Positions 53,097 through 60,969 of a stretch of DNA of 64,000 bases are shown in pieces. Both the position numbers and the translations under genes were made by a program. The first letter of the stretch is position 1. The number at the start of each line of letters is the position of its first letter. The stretch is from Thalassotalea ponticola (lineage in GTDB: Bacteria; Pseudomonadota; Gammaproteobacteria; Enterobacterales; Alteromonadaceae). Location: the NCBI RefSeq assembly GCF_041379045.1, contig NZ_CP166871.1, forward strand, positions 2,666,001 to 2,730,000, in the 5' to 3' direction. A model generated the notes under the pieces. It was not told where the DNA came from. It made no database searches and worked only from the letters and a program-made list of their open reading frames with translations.

Positions 53097-53345
53097 CTAG
53101 AGTCTCGTTTGGTCATAGTCTTTTAAGCTCAGTATTAGCAAATAAACAATCGTTAATTCGGTATCGGCGGTACGATTCTTTTCAACGACATCTTTCAGCG
53201 TTACGGCTTTATCCAGTAGCTTTTTAGTCCAAGCTTGAGCCTTTCGTTTACTTATATCTAGGTGCTCTAGGTCATCGTACTTAAAGATGCCTGAAATAAA
53301 TAATGTTGCGATAACGTCTTTATGGAATTGGCTAATTTCTTTCAT
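53097..53345 (-). CDS. 82-residue island protein, copy 2
   Basis: The paralogue of the small protein at 23288-23536. Residues 1-39 are identical; the differences cluster in the C-terminal half (for example WTKKLLDK for WAKKLLNK, KDYDQTRL for KSDDQTRS). The reading frame is kept in both copies despite divergence, which suggests it is under selection. It faces fumC copy 2 across about 330 bp of conserved intergenic DNA. No family recognised. Confidence 0.65.
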   Translation of the reverse strand: MKEISQFHKDVIATLFISGIFKYDDLEHLDISKRKAQAWTKKLLDKAVTLKDVVEKNRTADTELTIVYLLILSLKDYDQTRL

Positions 53346-53674
53346 GAGTAAGTTCTCTGCTCTTTTTGATGTAAGAGCAATCTAGCGCACTTAATAAGTC
53401 TACAAAGCTTAAAAAAGGCTCGAATTCCGTCTAATTTTAAAGTATTCAAAATAGTCGACGTTAAGTGACGTTAGTTTTTTATTGGCTTTTCCTGTCCCTT
53501 GCGTGACTACACGGTGAAACGCACAGATGGTTGGTAGCATTATACGATACGGTACAATATTGACCTGTTGGTAATATCACCTCCCCTGTTAAGCAAAGTT
53601 ATACTGGTAACAACATTGACTGATAGTGCGTTGGCTATAATGAGGTGACAATCACCTAATAACCGAGATAGTCC

Positions 53675-55060
53675 ATGGACGAGTTACCATCGCCGATACT
53701 TTGGGGTAAACAAACAACACTATCATTAAAGTATTTTGATATTGGTGAGCACAAGTTTTCATCCGATTTCATCTATGCATTGGTTGAAATAAAACGTGCT
53801 TGCGCTGCCGTAAACTACGAGCTAAATGTTTTATCAGTATCGCAAATGCAAGCGATAGTTAAAGCGTGTGACGAGGTATTAGCCGGAAGCTTTAACGAAC
53901 AGTTTCCCTTACGAGTCTGGCAAACTGGCTCTGGTACGCAAACGAACATGAACGTCAACGAAGTACTTGCCACAATAGCAAATCAGTTGTCTCAAAGCGG
54001 AGACACCGATAACGCTCATTGCAATGTGGAGCTGTTACATCCGAATGACCACATCAACCGTTCACAGTCGTCTAACGATGTTTTTCCAACAGCCATGCAC
54101 ATTGTTGTTAGTCAATGGACAGAAAGAAAGTTACTCCCCGCAATTAACGTATTGCAACGGCAACTGCGATTGAAACAGCGCGAATTTACCCGTGAATATT
54201 CTGTCGCGCGAACTCACTTAATGGATGCTATACCCATCGATGCAGGTGCCCTATTATCAGCCTTTGACAGTCAACTTGAATTGTCAGAAGTAGCAATAAC
54301 GGATAGCTTGCAATATGTCTATCGGCTGGCCATTGGTGGTACTGCTGTTGGCTCTGGTGCTAATGCACCAAAGGCATTTGGCAAGATGGTCACCCACAAG
54401 CTTGCAGAACGTTTACAGCTCCCTTTTAAACAAGATGAAAATCTTTATGCTGCGGTGAGTGGCGAAGATGCCATGATCCGCTACAGCGGTGCGTTAAAGC
54501 AATTAGCTTCAGCCTTGTTGAAAATAGCTAATGATTTTCGCCTGCTGGGTAGTGGGCCTCGGTGTGGTTTAAATGAGTGGAAGCTACCCGCCAACGAACC
54601 TGGCAGCTCAATAATGCCAGGGAAAGTAAATCCAACTCAGTGCGAAGCTCTGAGCATGGTGTGTTTTCAAGTCTTCGGTAATGACCTTACAACGTCTCTA
54701 GCGGGCGCCAACGGTCAGTTACAACTTAACGCCTGTCGGCCGGTAATTATTCATAATGTGATGGAAAGTATCTCATTGCTAACCGATGCCATATTATCGT
54801 TTGCACACAATGCAGTTATGGGATTGGAACTCAACAGCGAACAAGTACAGCATAATATGCAGAAAAACTTATCTGTTATTACCTTACTTACCGAACAGTT
54901 AGGCTATGACATGGCGGCGAAAATCGTTCAAAAAGCACAGCATGACAATACCTCTTTAGCACTATCCGCTGAGTCACTTGGGGTATGTTCAGTAACAGAG
55001 TTTGAACTGTTGATAACAACCAAGCTTAAAGAGCAAAAGCTTAGCGATAATACGAACTGA
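53675..55060 (+). CDS. fumC: Class II fumarate hydratase, copy 2
   Basis: 461 residues, all fumarase signatures intact as in copy 1 (HPNDHINRSQSSND, ARTHLMDAIP, GSSIMPGKVNP), with ten substitutions relative to it, all outside these motifs. Both copies therefore look functional. The conserved upstream region holds the same start and probable promoter. Why an island should carry a TCA-cycle enzyme is unclear: it may be a backup isoenzyme with different regulation or stability. Confidence 0.92.
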   Translation: MDELPSPILWGKQTTLSLKYFDIGEHKFSSDFIYALVEIKRACAAVNYELNVLSVSQMQAIVKACDEVLAGSFNEQFPLRVWQTGSGTQTNMNVNEVLATIANQLSQSGDTDNAHCNVELLHPNDHINRSQSSNDVFPTAMHIVVSQWTERKLLPAINVLQRQLRLKQREFTREYSVARTHLMDAIPIDAGALLSAFDSQLELSEVAITDSLQYVYRLAIGGTAVGSGANAPKAFGKMVTHKLAERLQLPFKQDENLYAAVSGEDAMIRYSGALKQLASALLKIANDFRLLGSGPRCGLNEWKLPANEPGSSIMPGKVNPTQCEALSMVCFQVFGNDLTTSLAGANGQLQLNACRPVIIHNVMESISLLTDAILSFAHNAVMGLELNSEQVQHNMQKNLSVITLLTEQLGYDMAAKIVQKAQHDNTSLALSAESLGVCSVTEFELLITTKLKEQKLSDNTN

Positions 55061-55165
55061 TAACCATGAATTGATACGCCACTTCTCGTCCTACATAGTT
55101 ACTCAGATACAACGGGTCAGATTTAATTAACACACATTACCAGTAAAGCTTGCCTCGATTGCTAG

Positions 55166-55465
55166 CGAGCCGTTTGTAAAGCTGGTAATGAGAATATATA
55201 AACTGAGTTAACTCGCTCGATTTACTGGCTAGGTGTGTCGCTTCAAATGACTCAACGAAAGAGCATCAACGAGATAAAGTTTTGATCTGATGTTGTCTCA
55301 CTGAGACTGTGTTCCCTGTTGCTCACGAAAACTGTATTAGAACATAGCTAAATGCTACCGCTTGTTTCGTTGCAGCCATGAGATATTGGGTGACTAAAAA
55401 ATTAACTTACTCGCTCTTTCACGCTAATATAATTAACACATATACATTAACGAGGTAATTTAAGT
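55166..55465. other. Intergenic region without recognised genes
   Basis: 300 bp after the end of the fumC repeat. No coding frame or clear repeat is seen before the small membrane-peptide gene. Confidence 0.35.
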
Positions 55466-55552
55466 ATGAGTATCGAGCTTTTATGGTTATTACCGACAGC
55501 GGTTATTACTCTCGGGATAATTTACAAAGTGGTGAAGCTGAAGTATTACTAA
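55466..55552 (+). CDS. 28-residue membrane peptide
   Basis: A very short frame with a hydrophobic helix (LLWLLPTAVITLGIIYKVV) and a basic end (KLKYY). GAGGT lies 10 bases before the ATG and an AT-rich promoter-like stretch precedes it. Could be a small membrane protein or a type I toxin-like peptide; no antisense RNA was identified. Confidence 0.45.
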   Translation: MSIELLWLLPTAVITLGIIYKVVKLKYY

Positions 55553-55613
55553 ATCCTTTTGTTTGACCAAACGTTAACTTTTTACTTAATTTGTAAAACT
55601 TTCTCTCTGGAGA

Positions 55614-55781
55614 TTATTCTAGATTACCGCGAAAGCCATTATCAGCGTCCTTTAAAAGGGCTGTCATCCATCGTTTTATCATTTGCTCCGAAATACCTAA
55701 TGACGACAACTCCTCTATTGAAACGACATCGGTTAGCAAGAGTAATACGAAAATTGAACGTTGTGCTGCATTTGTTCTCAT
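55614..55781 (-). CDS. 55-residue relative of the 82-residue island proteins
   Basis: From the ATG at 55781 (MRTNAAQRSIFVLLLL). The pattern TDVVSIEELSSLGISEQMIKRWMTALLK parallels SGIFKYDDLEHLDISKRKAQAWAKKLL of the 82-residue proteins: helix, short link, acidic helix, 'IS' turn, basic helix with Trp. It suggests a small helix-turn-helix family spread through this island. Function unknown. Confidence 0.5.
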   Translation of the reverse strand: MRTNAAQRSIFVLLLLTDVVSIEELSSLGISEQMIKRWMTALLKDADNGFRGNLE

Positions 55782-55951
55782 GAGTGCCTCAGTGTTGATT
55801 AATGACAGCACTATCGTATAACGCTTTGGAGCGCGCCTTGATTCAAAACAGAGGTTTTACGGCCCGCCTTTTTACCCCTTATTAATTACTCGCCGGATAC
55901 CGACACAACTATTTATCGAAAATATACCACCAATTATTCTGCGTATTATTC

Positions 55952-56153
55952 CTCGCAGGAAATGCGTTTTTCTGCGGTAACGCCCATTGTTATATTTGCA
56001 GCAAAGTCTGCAATACCTCGCAGGTTTTACTGCATGAAGCAAAAAACTGCTAACAATAGCTTAATCAAATCTCTGCGAGTTCTCGCAGAAGTCTCTGCAA
56101 GATAAAAAAATAGAAAGTTGTCATTTAATGAAAAGTCTGCGAGAACTCGCGGG
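55952..56153. promoter_or_regulatory. Cluster of CTCGCAG repeats upstream of the recombinase genes
   Basis: CTCGCAG occurs at 55952-55958 and 56017-56023. A perfect palindrome TCTGCGAGTTCTCGCAGA is at 56072-56089 and a near copy TCTGCGAGAACTCGCGGG at 56136-56153. These look like binding sites for a recombinase, excisionase or repressor controlling the integration module. The rest of 55812-56265 has no gene. Confidence 0.65.
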
Positions 56154-56265
56154 TATTGCTAATACCCATAAAACTTTCACTACTCCATCAAGGGGAATTT
56201 AGACTCCCCAAATTTAGCTAAAAAACGTGCGCTAGAAAATTTTTTATCGAATGCTTCGCGAATAA

Positions 56266-58161
56266 TTGAGGGAAAAAGATCACGACGGTATCGTGGCAAG
56301 CAAATATTTTAGATTATCTTTTTTAATGGCATTTTTTACTCTTAATCAAGCTGCTGAACTCCTTGGTGCCCCGGCACCGTGGTTGCTATCGGCTATTGAA
56401 AGTAAACAAATGTCTGCATGGAAACCGGTTGGTTGTGATGAATATCAAGTTTGTGCCGCTAACTTAGCCGAGCTATATAATGTCGATGTTGCTGAAATGC
56501 TAACTCAATTAGAATGGCAGCAAAATAAAATACCCCAGCAAAAGACCAGTAACGTGCAATCTAATGATAGGGGCAGTCAATGCACTCCTGCCGATAATGG
56601 CCAGGTACCCAATCATGTTATCGCTCCTAACGCTCACGATTCATTATTAGAATCGGAGAACGTTCTAATAACAGCTAATGCTAACGGAAATGGTGCAGAT
56701 AACGGCGATGCAAACAAGACTATAGCTAGCGAACAACAAAATGAACACCCTTTAGCAAGCGACGAAAGTATTAACGACAGCAACACCAATACACTGTCAG
56801 AAACGAGCCTGCATAGCTCTGAGTTACATACTGATGCTAAAGGCGGTAAGGCACATTCTCACCTATTAGCCGAAGATCCAATAACAGTCGTCAAAAATAA
56901 CATCGATAAATATAAAGAATACGTGAAATTTCGAACTTCTCAGCGCAAAGCTTTTGATGATTATGCGGAAAATAACGTTAAAGGTATTCCAGATTACGTC
57001 ACGGCATACAATTTAAAAATAACGACAAGCAATGGCCGAAATTTAACCCTAGATACCAGAAAGAATAGCCTCCCTATGCTCAAGAAACTATTCCCTAGTG
57101 GTCGGAAAAGCTTAGGAACCAAATGTGAAAATGAGGCTATCAACATCGCCAACAAGATAATTTATGAGGGACTTTTGGAGCATGGCTACTCAACCATTGA
57201 AAAGACTAAAGAATCCGATTTATGGCATCACTGCTTTAAAGATACGTACTTAAAAAATAAAGTAGCGAAGAATAAAACCATGTCTGACATGCAATCAAAG
57301 CTATCGTTTTGGTTTTATGTATTGAGCCCGATTTCTCCTGAACAAATAGACCGCTCGATGATATTGTTAATTTGTGATCACCTAATGGATAAGCATGGTA
57401 TGCAAGGGTCGACTATTAGTGGGTATTTTACCGAATTACGAAAGGTGCTAACGTACGCACATGAACGAGGGTTAATAAAGTCTGAACTCAACATACCTTA
57501 CCTGAAGAGTAATCAGCGCGGACTTATTATGGTAAAGCAACTTACTATGGCTTTATTTATTAAGATCTATGCACGTAATAAAAGCGAAAAAGTACTTCTC
57601 TGGCTACTTTGGCTAACCGGCCTGCGCGTAGATATGATAATAAGCCTGACTGTAGAACAAATTGACTTTAAAGAGAGAGTGATTACCTATGCTCCTGACA
57701 AAAACAAGTCACAGAAATTTATATCTATCCCTATCAGTAAGTTGACGGCAAGGTTACTCCAATCACAATGGAAAAGTATAGGTGCGCCTGTATCAGGCTA
57801 TATATTCCCCGGTCTCAAAATCGATTACAAAAGATCCAAAAAAGCTGCTGAACAAGCAGGCTTAGGAAAGGAATTTGTGCCACATCACCTGAGACACAAC
57901 GCTGTTAGAGTGTATTTAGATGCCGGAATTTCTGTAGAAGACATAAAGGTCATTTGTGGCTGGACATGCTCTGAGTCTATGAAAAGATACATGCACAACC
58001 ATATCCCTAAAACGGCTAAAGATAGTTTAGATGAAGTCAGATGCAATCGCCCCATCAATAAGGAGGAAAATCTGGACAATCATGTTTCTCATATTACTGT
58101 GACAGGTAACAACAACAGTGTAGAGATAAATCAGAGTAATGCTTTACAAAAAAAAGAATAG
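56266..58161 (+). CDS. Tyrosine recombinase, long form (first of a pair)
   Basis: 631 residues. The N-terminus has a MerR/excisionase-like helix-turn-helix (FTLNQAAELLGAPAPWLLSAI), then a low-complexity linker (about 90-210) rich in Asn, Asp and Ser. A core-binding domain is followed by the catalytic domain: Arg in LTGLRVDMI, Lys near DKNKSQKF, HHLRHN (His-x-x-Arg), Trp in CGWTCSES and the nucleophile in KRYMHN. All catalytic residues are present. The frame opens with TTG at 56266; an ATG at 56326 is the alternative and starts just before the helix-turn-helix. The 3' end overlaps the second integrase by 23 bp. Confidence 0.85.
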   Translation: MREKDHDGIVASKYFRLSFLMAFFTLNQAAELLGAPAPWLLSAIESKQMSAWKPVGCDEYQVCAANLAELYNVDVAEMLTQLEWQQNKIPQQKTSNVQSNDRGSQCTPADNGQVPNHVIAPNAHDSLLESENVLITANANGNGADNGDANKTIASEQQNEHPLASDESINDSNTNTLSETSLHSSELHTDAKGGKAHSHLLAEDPITVVKNNIDKYKEYVKFRTSQRKAFDDYAENNVKGIPDYVTAYNLKITTSNGRNLTLDTRKNSLPMLKKLFPSGRKSLGTKCENEAINIANKIIYEGLLEHGYSTIEKTKESDLWHHCFKDTYLKNKVAKNKTMSDMQSKLSFWFYVLSPISPEQIDRSMILLICDHLMDKHGMQGSTISGYFTELRKVLTYAHERGLIKSELNIPYLKSNQRGLIMVKQLTMALFIKIYARNKSEKVLLWLLWLTGLRVDMIISLTVEQIDFKERVITYAPDKNKSQKFISIPISKLTARLLQSQWKSIGAPVSGYIFPGLKIDYKRSKKAAEQAGLGKEFVPHHLRHNAVRVYLDAGISVEDIKVICGWTCSESMKRYMHNHIPKTAKDSLDEVRCNRPINKEENLDNHVSHITVTGNNNSVEINQSNALQKKE

Positions 58162-59527
58162 TAAGTATTGGTACACGAAATTTGAACTAACTCACAATGG
58201 CGTTAGGAAACGTTTTCATAAAAGCACGAAGGAAACGAAAAAGTCAGAAGCCGAGAAAATTGAATTGGCTTTAAAGCAGCAAGCCTGGGAACGGCTTATC
58301 AATCCAGAACGAACGCAATACAGGTGCTCTGACGCCCTGCCTATTTACTTACAATCGAAGCAATCCAATAGAACCCTAGCCGAGAAGAAAACCAAGCTTG
58401 AGTGGTGGCTAAAGAAACTCGACAACTGCCCTATCAAAGCTATCACGTCGCAGACTTTATTATCGATTTTAAGTCATAAGCAAGGCATAGCCGTTGCCAC
58501 ACGAAATCGGTATTTATCTGAGATAAAAGCCTTTCTCAATTTTTGCTACCGCGATCTGGAGTGGATTGATAAAGTCCCAAACATACGGCTCATCAAAGAG
58601 CCTCCGAGAGACTTTTATAAACTCGACGGCACCGACATTAAAAGATTACTCCACGCCAGCCCTGATTATTTAAAACCCGTAATATTATTCGCGCTTTTTA
58701 CCGGTTTTAGACGAAGTAATATATTAAACCTATGCTGGCGTAACATCGACTTTAATACAGGGCAAGTTTACATCAGTAGCAGTGAACACAAATCTAAAAG
58801 CAGTGTGGCAACACCATTATCGGACGACGCAATACGATTATTAAAAGCGATCTACCACAATAATAGCCCTTATGTATTTCTCAACTCACGTAATAACCCA
58901 ATCAAGGATATCAAACATTACATGTGGAAACGTATCGTCAAAAAGGCCGGACTAGAAGGATTTCGATTTCATGATCTGCGTCATAACTGGTGTCATCAAC
59001 ACCTCAATGCACAAACACCGCTGATGGCGCTTAAAGAACTTGGTGGTTGGAAAACATTAGAAATGGTTCAACGATATGCTCACCCGAATGAAAGTTACTT
59101 AAAAGCTCACGTTAACAACGTGCATGCAAAGCAAGTTATTCAAGATGAAATTAATGCGCTTACTGTGGCAAAGAAAAGTGTGTCAAAAACGGGAGAAAAG
59201 TCAGAGTGTGGCAAAAAATCGTCACACTTGGAGGTTGTCACTGAGGACTACGTGATAATTGGGGAACCCCAAAAACTAAAAAACCTGCTTAAAATCAGCA
59301 GGTTAATTATGGTACCGGAAGCCGGACTTGAACCGGCACGCCCGCAAAGGCAACGGATTTTGAATCCGTCGTGTCTACCAATTCCACCACTCCGGCAACA
59401 CGTGCATCAACGTTTCGTTGATGTTTGGCATTATAGGCAAGAAATTTTTTGGCGCAAGTGTTTTTATTACCTAGCGCTATCAAACGAACATTTTTTCAAC
59501 GATTTTAAATTTGGTAAGCAAATTTAG
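58139..59527 (+). CDS. Tyrosine site-specific integrase (second of the pair)
   Basis: A phage-type integrase targeting tRNA-Leu. Residues 1-60 resemble an arm-binding domain (KYWYTKFELTHNGVRKRFH); the SAM-like domain is at about 75-165; the catalytic domain has Arg in TGFRRSNIL, HDLRHNWCHQH, the LGGWKTLE Trp region and the nucleophile in VQRYAHPN. The real protein is about 385 residues; the frame then runs through the attachment site and antisense through the whole tRNA-Leu gene (the familiar GLEPARPQRQRILNPS read-through), so the last 70 residues are probably not functional sequence. It directly precedes the tRNA, as expected for an island integrase. Confidence 0.88.
   Translation: MLYKKKNSKYWYTKFELTHNGVRKRFHKSTKETKKSEAEKIELALKQQAWERLINPERTQYRCSDALPIYLQSKQSNRTLAEKKTKLEWWLKKLDNCPIKAITSQTLLSILSHKQGIAVATRNRYLSEIKAFLNFCYRDLEWIDKVPNIRLIKEPPRDFYKLDGTDIKRLLHASPDYLKPVILFALFTGFRRSNILNLCWRNIDFNTGQVYISSSEHKSKSSVATPLSDDAIRLLKAIYHNNSPYVFLNSRNNPIKDIKHYMWKRIVKKAGLEGFRFHDLRHNWCHQHLNAQTPLMALKELGGWKTLEMVQRYAHPNESYLKAHVNNVHAKQVIQDEINALTVAKKSVSKTGEKSECGKKSSHLEVVTEDYVIIGEPQKLKNLLKISRLIMVPEAGLEPARPQRQRILNPSCLPIPPLRQHVHQRFVDVWHYRQEIFWRKCFYYLALSNEHFFNDFKFGKQI
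59278..59304 (-). terminator. Terminator of tRNA-Leu, supplied by the island
   Basis: On the minus strand, AACCTGCT-gattttA-AGCAGGTT followed by TTTTTAG, six bases after the CCA end. It lies inside the island end and inside the integrase frame. A copy is at 27515-27538. Confidence 0.8.
59310..59396 (-). tRNA. tRNA-Leu(CAA)
   Basis: 87 nt including CCA. Class II layout with a long variable arm (TTGCCTTTGCGGGCG). Acceptor stem 5'-GCCGGAG pairs with TTCCGGT; D loop AATTGGTAGAC; anticodon loop TTCAAAA with anticodon CAA (plus-strand 59360-59362); T loop GTTCAAGTC. Genome-encoded CCA. It is the intact attachment target of the island. Confidence 0.95.
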
Positions 59528-59860
59528 CAGGTCAAATTGGCGATACAGTCGTTGTGACAACAAAGCATTGCGGTCTTTTACATTTGGATAACGGAATTGA
59601 TTGGGCTTAGGGAGTACTATTACTGCAAGTTAACTTTTCATAGTTTTCCTCCCTGAAATGCTGTATTCGCCTCGCTCTTTAGCGAGGCTTTTTTTTGCCT
59701 TCTCTCCCCTCGCTGTTTACAGATAATGTCTTAGACTCTTATACACGTCATATCTCTGTCAAAACATTACCCAGATAAGCGCTATACTAAGCATTAGTTA
59801 GACTTACGCCAGCATAGCAATTAAGGCGTATATTCAATAAGGCGCCAATAAGGGTAATAT
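59397..59860. other. Chromosomal flank of the tRNA gene
   Basis: About 460 bp. It should hold the tRNA-Leu promoter on the minus strand. A hairpin GCCTCGCT-cttt-AGCGAGGC with eight T (59669-59696) is a rho-independent terminator for plus-strand transcription. No supported gene. Confidence 0.5.
59669..59696 (+). terminator. Rho-independent terminator
   Basis: GCCTCGCT-cttt-AGCGAGGC followed by TTTTTTTT. It would stop plus-strand transcription leaving the island integrase region. Confidence 0.85.
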
Positions 59861-60430
59861 ATGAACGCTTATCACTCGAAGCAAACGCACTACATCAGAG
59901 TCAGTTTGATTGTATTTATTATGCTTTTATTGGGTGCATGTAGCTCGTCAAAAAGCAATATTGATTATGATGTAAATACCGATTTCAACGCCATTAACAG
60001 TTTTCAATTTTCAAGCTCAACTAAGGTCACCAATCTAGCTTTGGATGATTTAACCGAGCAACGGGTAAAGAATGCCATTGCAGATGAGCTAGCCAACAAA
60101 GCTCTGTTAGAAAGTTCGGATGGTGCAGACGTACAAGTCAGCTTTTTTCTCAGTGAGCAACAAAAGGAAAATAACTCATCGTTCAGCATTGGCTTAGGAG
60201 GCAGTACTGGCGGTCGAGTATCAACAGGTATTGGCCTTGGCACAACGTTCCCTATCGGTGACAGGGTTGATACACTGACGAACTTAACAATTGAATTTTA
60301 TCGAAATGGCAAACTCATTTGGCGTGGTTTTGACGAGTTAGATTTCGGCAAAAATGCATCGCCAGACAAGCGTACTGAGGCTATCAATAAAACTGTAGCC
60401 AACATTTTAACCAAGTACCCACCTAGCTAA
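59861..60430 (+). CDS. DUF4136-type lipoprotein
   Basis: 189 residues with a lipoprotein signal (VSLIVFIMLLLGACSS). The domain pattern fits DUF4136: an early YDVNTDFNAINSFQF, then QRVKNAIADELANKALLESSDGADV, a Gly-rich turn, and NLTIEFYRNGKLIWRG before the C-terminal AINKTVANILTKYPP. Likely anchored in the outer membrane; role unknown. Single gene on the chromosome side of tRNA-Leu. Confidence 0.8.
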   Translation: MNAYHSKQTHYIRVSLIVFIMLLLGACSSSKSNIDYDVNTDFNAINSFQFSSSTKVTNLALDDLTEQRVKNAIADELANKALLESSDGADVQVSFFLSEQQKENNSSFSIGLGGSTGGRVSTGIGLGTTFPIGDRVDTLTNLTIEFYRNGKLIWRGFDELDFGKNASPDKRTEAINKTVANILTKYPPS

Positions 60431-60969
60431 AGGTACCACTAACGCTGAAGGTGAATAGATATAGCTAGCTTGCGGTTCGATTGTGGACGTATCTGGTCGG
60501 TGCTATAAACAATACCACGCTACACAGACAGGCTTTAAAGTAATAAGGAGTATATTTCTTATTACTTTAAGCTTTATTGATATAATCGCAAAACCGCCAA
60601 TCGTAAAACTATATTTACACCCATAGTAAGTCGCAAGTGCTATTGTTTATCTATTAGGTTATTTATCTCGCCCTTAAAAGCCCTATGGCTCAGATGTTTA
60701 GATGTGTTATGTAATATGTGTGGTTCGCAGCCGCTACAATGATCAACCCTATTTCGATTTACTCCCCCTCTTGATTGGCAATCACAGACTCTGCTAGTTT
60801 TTCGCTTTAAATGGGCAAAATATTATTTTTTAACGAGGAAAATTGTTACCATAGCGCACTGCGCTGGTCTGTCCATGCCCGTAACCAAGCCGTTGTGTTA
60901 AGGCGCTAAATTGAGCCCTTATATCAAGCGGCGTGTGAATACCATCCTCGAAGAAAGTTAGGAAGTAAG
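60431..60969. other. Intergenic region with a hairpin
   Basis: About 540 bp. A perfect 12-bp stem (TAAAGTAATAAG 60536-60547, CTTATTACTTTA 60558-60569) lies 105 bp after the lipoprotein gene and may end its transcript. The remainder should hold the abgT-like promoter; no gene seen. Confidence 0.45.

Larger units (their letters stand above)
53090..55165. repeat. fumC-locus direct repeat, copy 2
   Basis: Second copy of the 2.1-kb unit at about 23280-25365, same orientation, nearly identical through the fumC upstream region and coding sequence. It sits 3 kb from the intact integrase; copy 1 sits 2 kb from the integrase relic. Confidence 0.9.
27598..59310. mobile_element. Genomic island integrated in tRNA-Leu(CAA)
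   Basis: About 31.7 kb lie between the tRNA-Leu fragment at 27541-27597 and the intact tRNA-Leu at 59310-59396. The island carries two tyrosine recombinase genes at its tRNA end, an IS, an integron-type cassette array, a resolvase gene and defence-type genes. No conjugation, replication or phage structural genes are visible, so it is a genomic island and not an obvious ICE or prophage. A related, more decayed island (19.57-27.6 kb) lies directly to its left. Confidence 0.85.

Noticed and set aside
27598..59310. Possible type III CRISPR-Cas locus because of the CARF proteins
   Set aside because: No cas10 GGDD or HD motif, no cas7/cas5-like frame, no adaptation genes and no repeat-spacer array were found in the window.
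27598..59310. Prophage or conjugative element
   Set aside because: No capsid, tail, terminase, relaxase or type IV secretion genes were found; only recombinases and cargo.
59310..59527. Functional C-terminal extension of the integrase (GLEPARPQRQRILNPS...)
   Set aside because: This stretch is the antisense translation of tRNA-Leu and its flank, a well-known annotation artefact.
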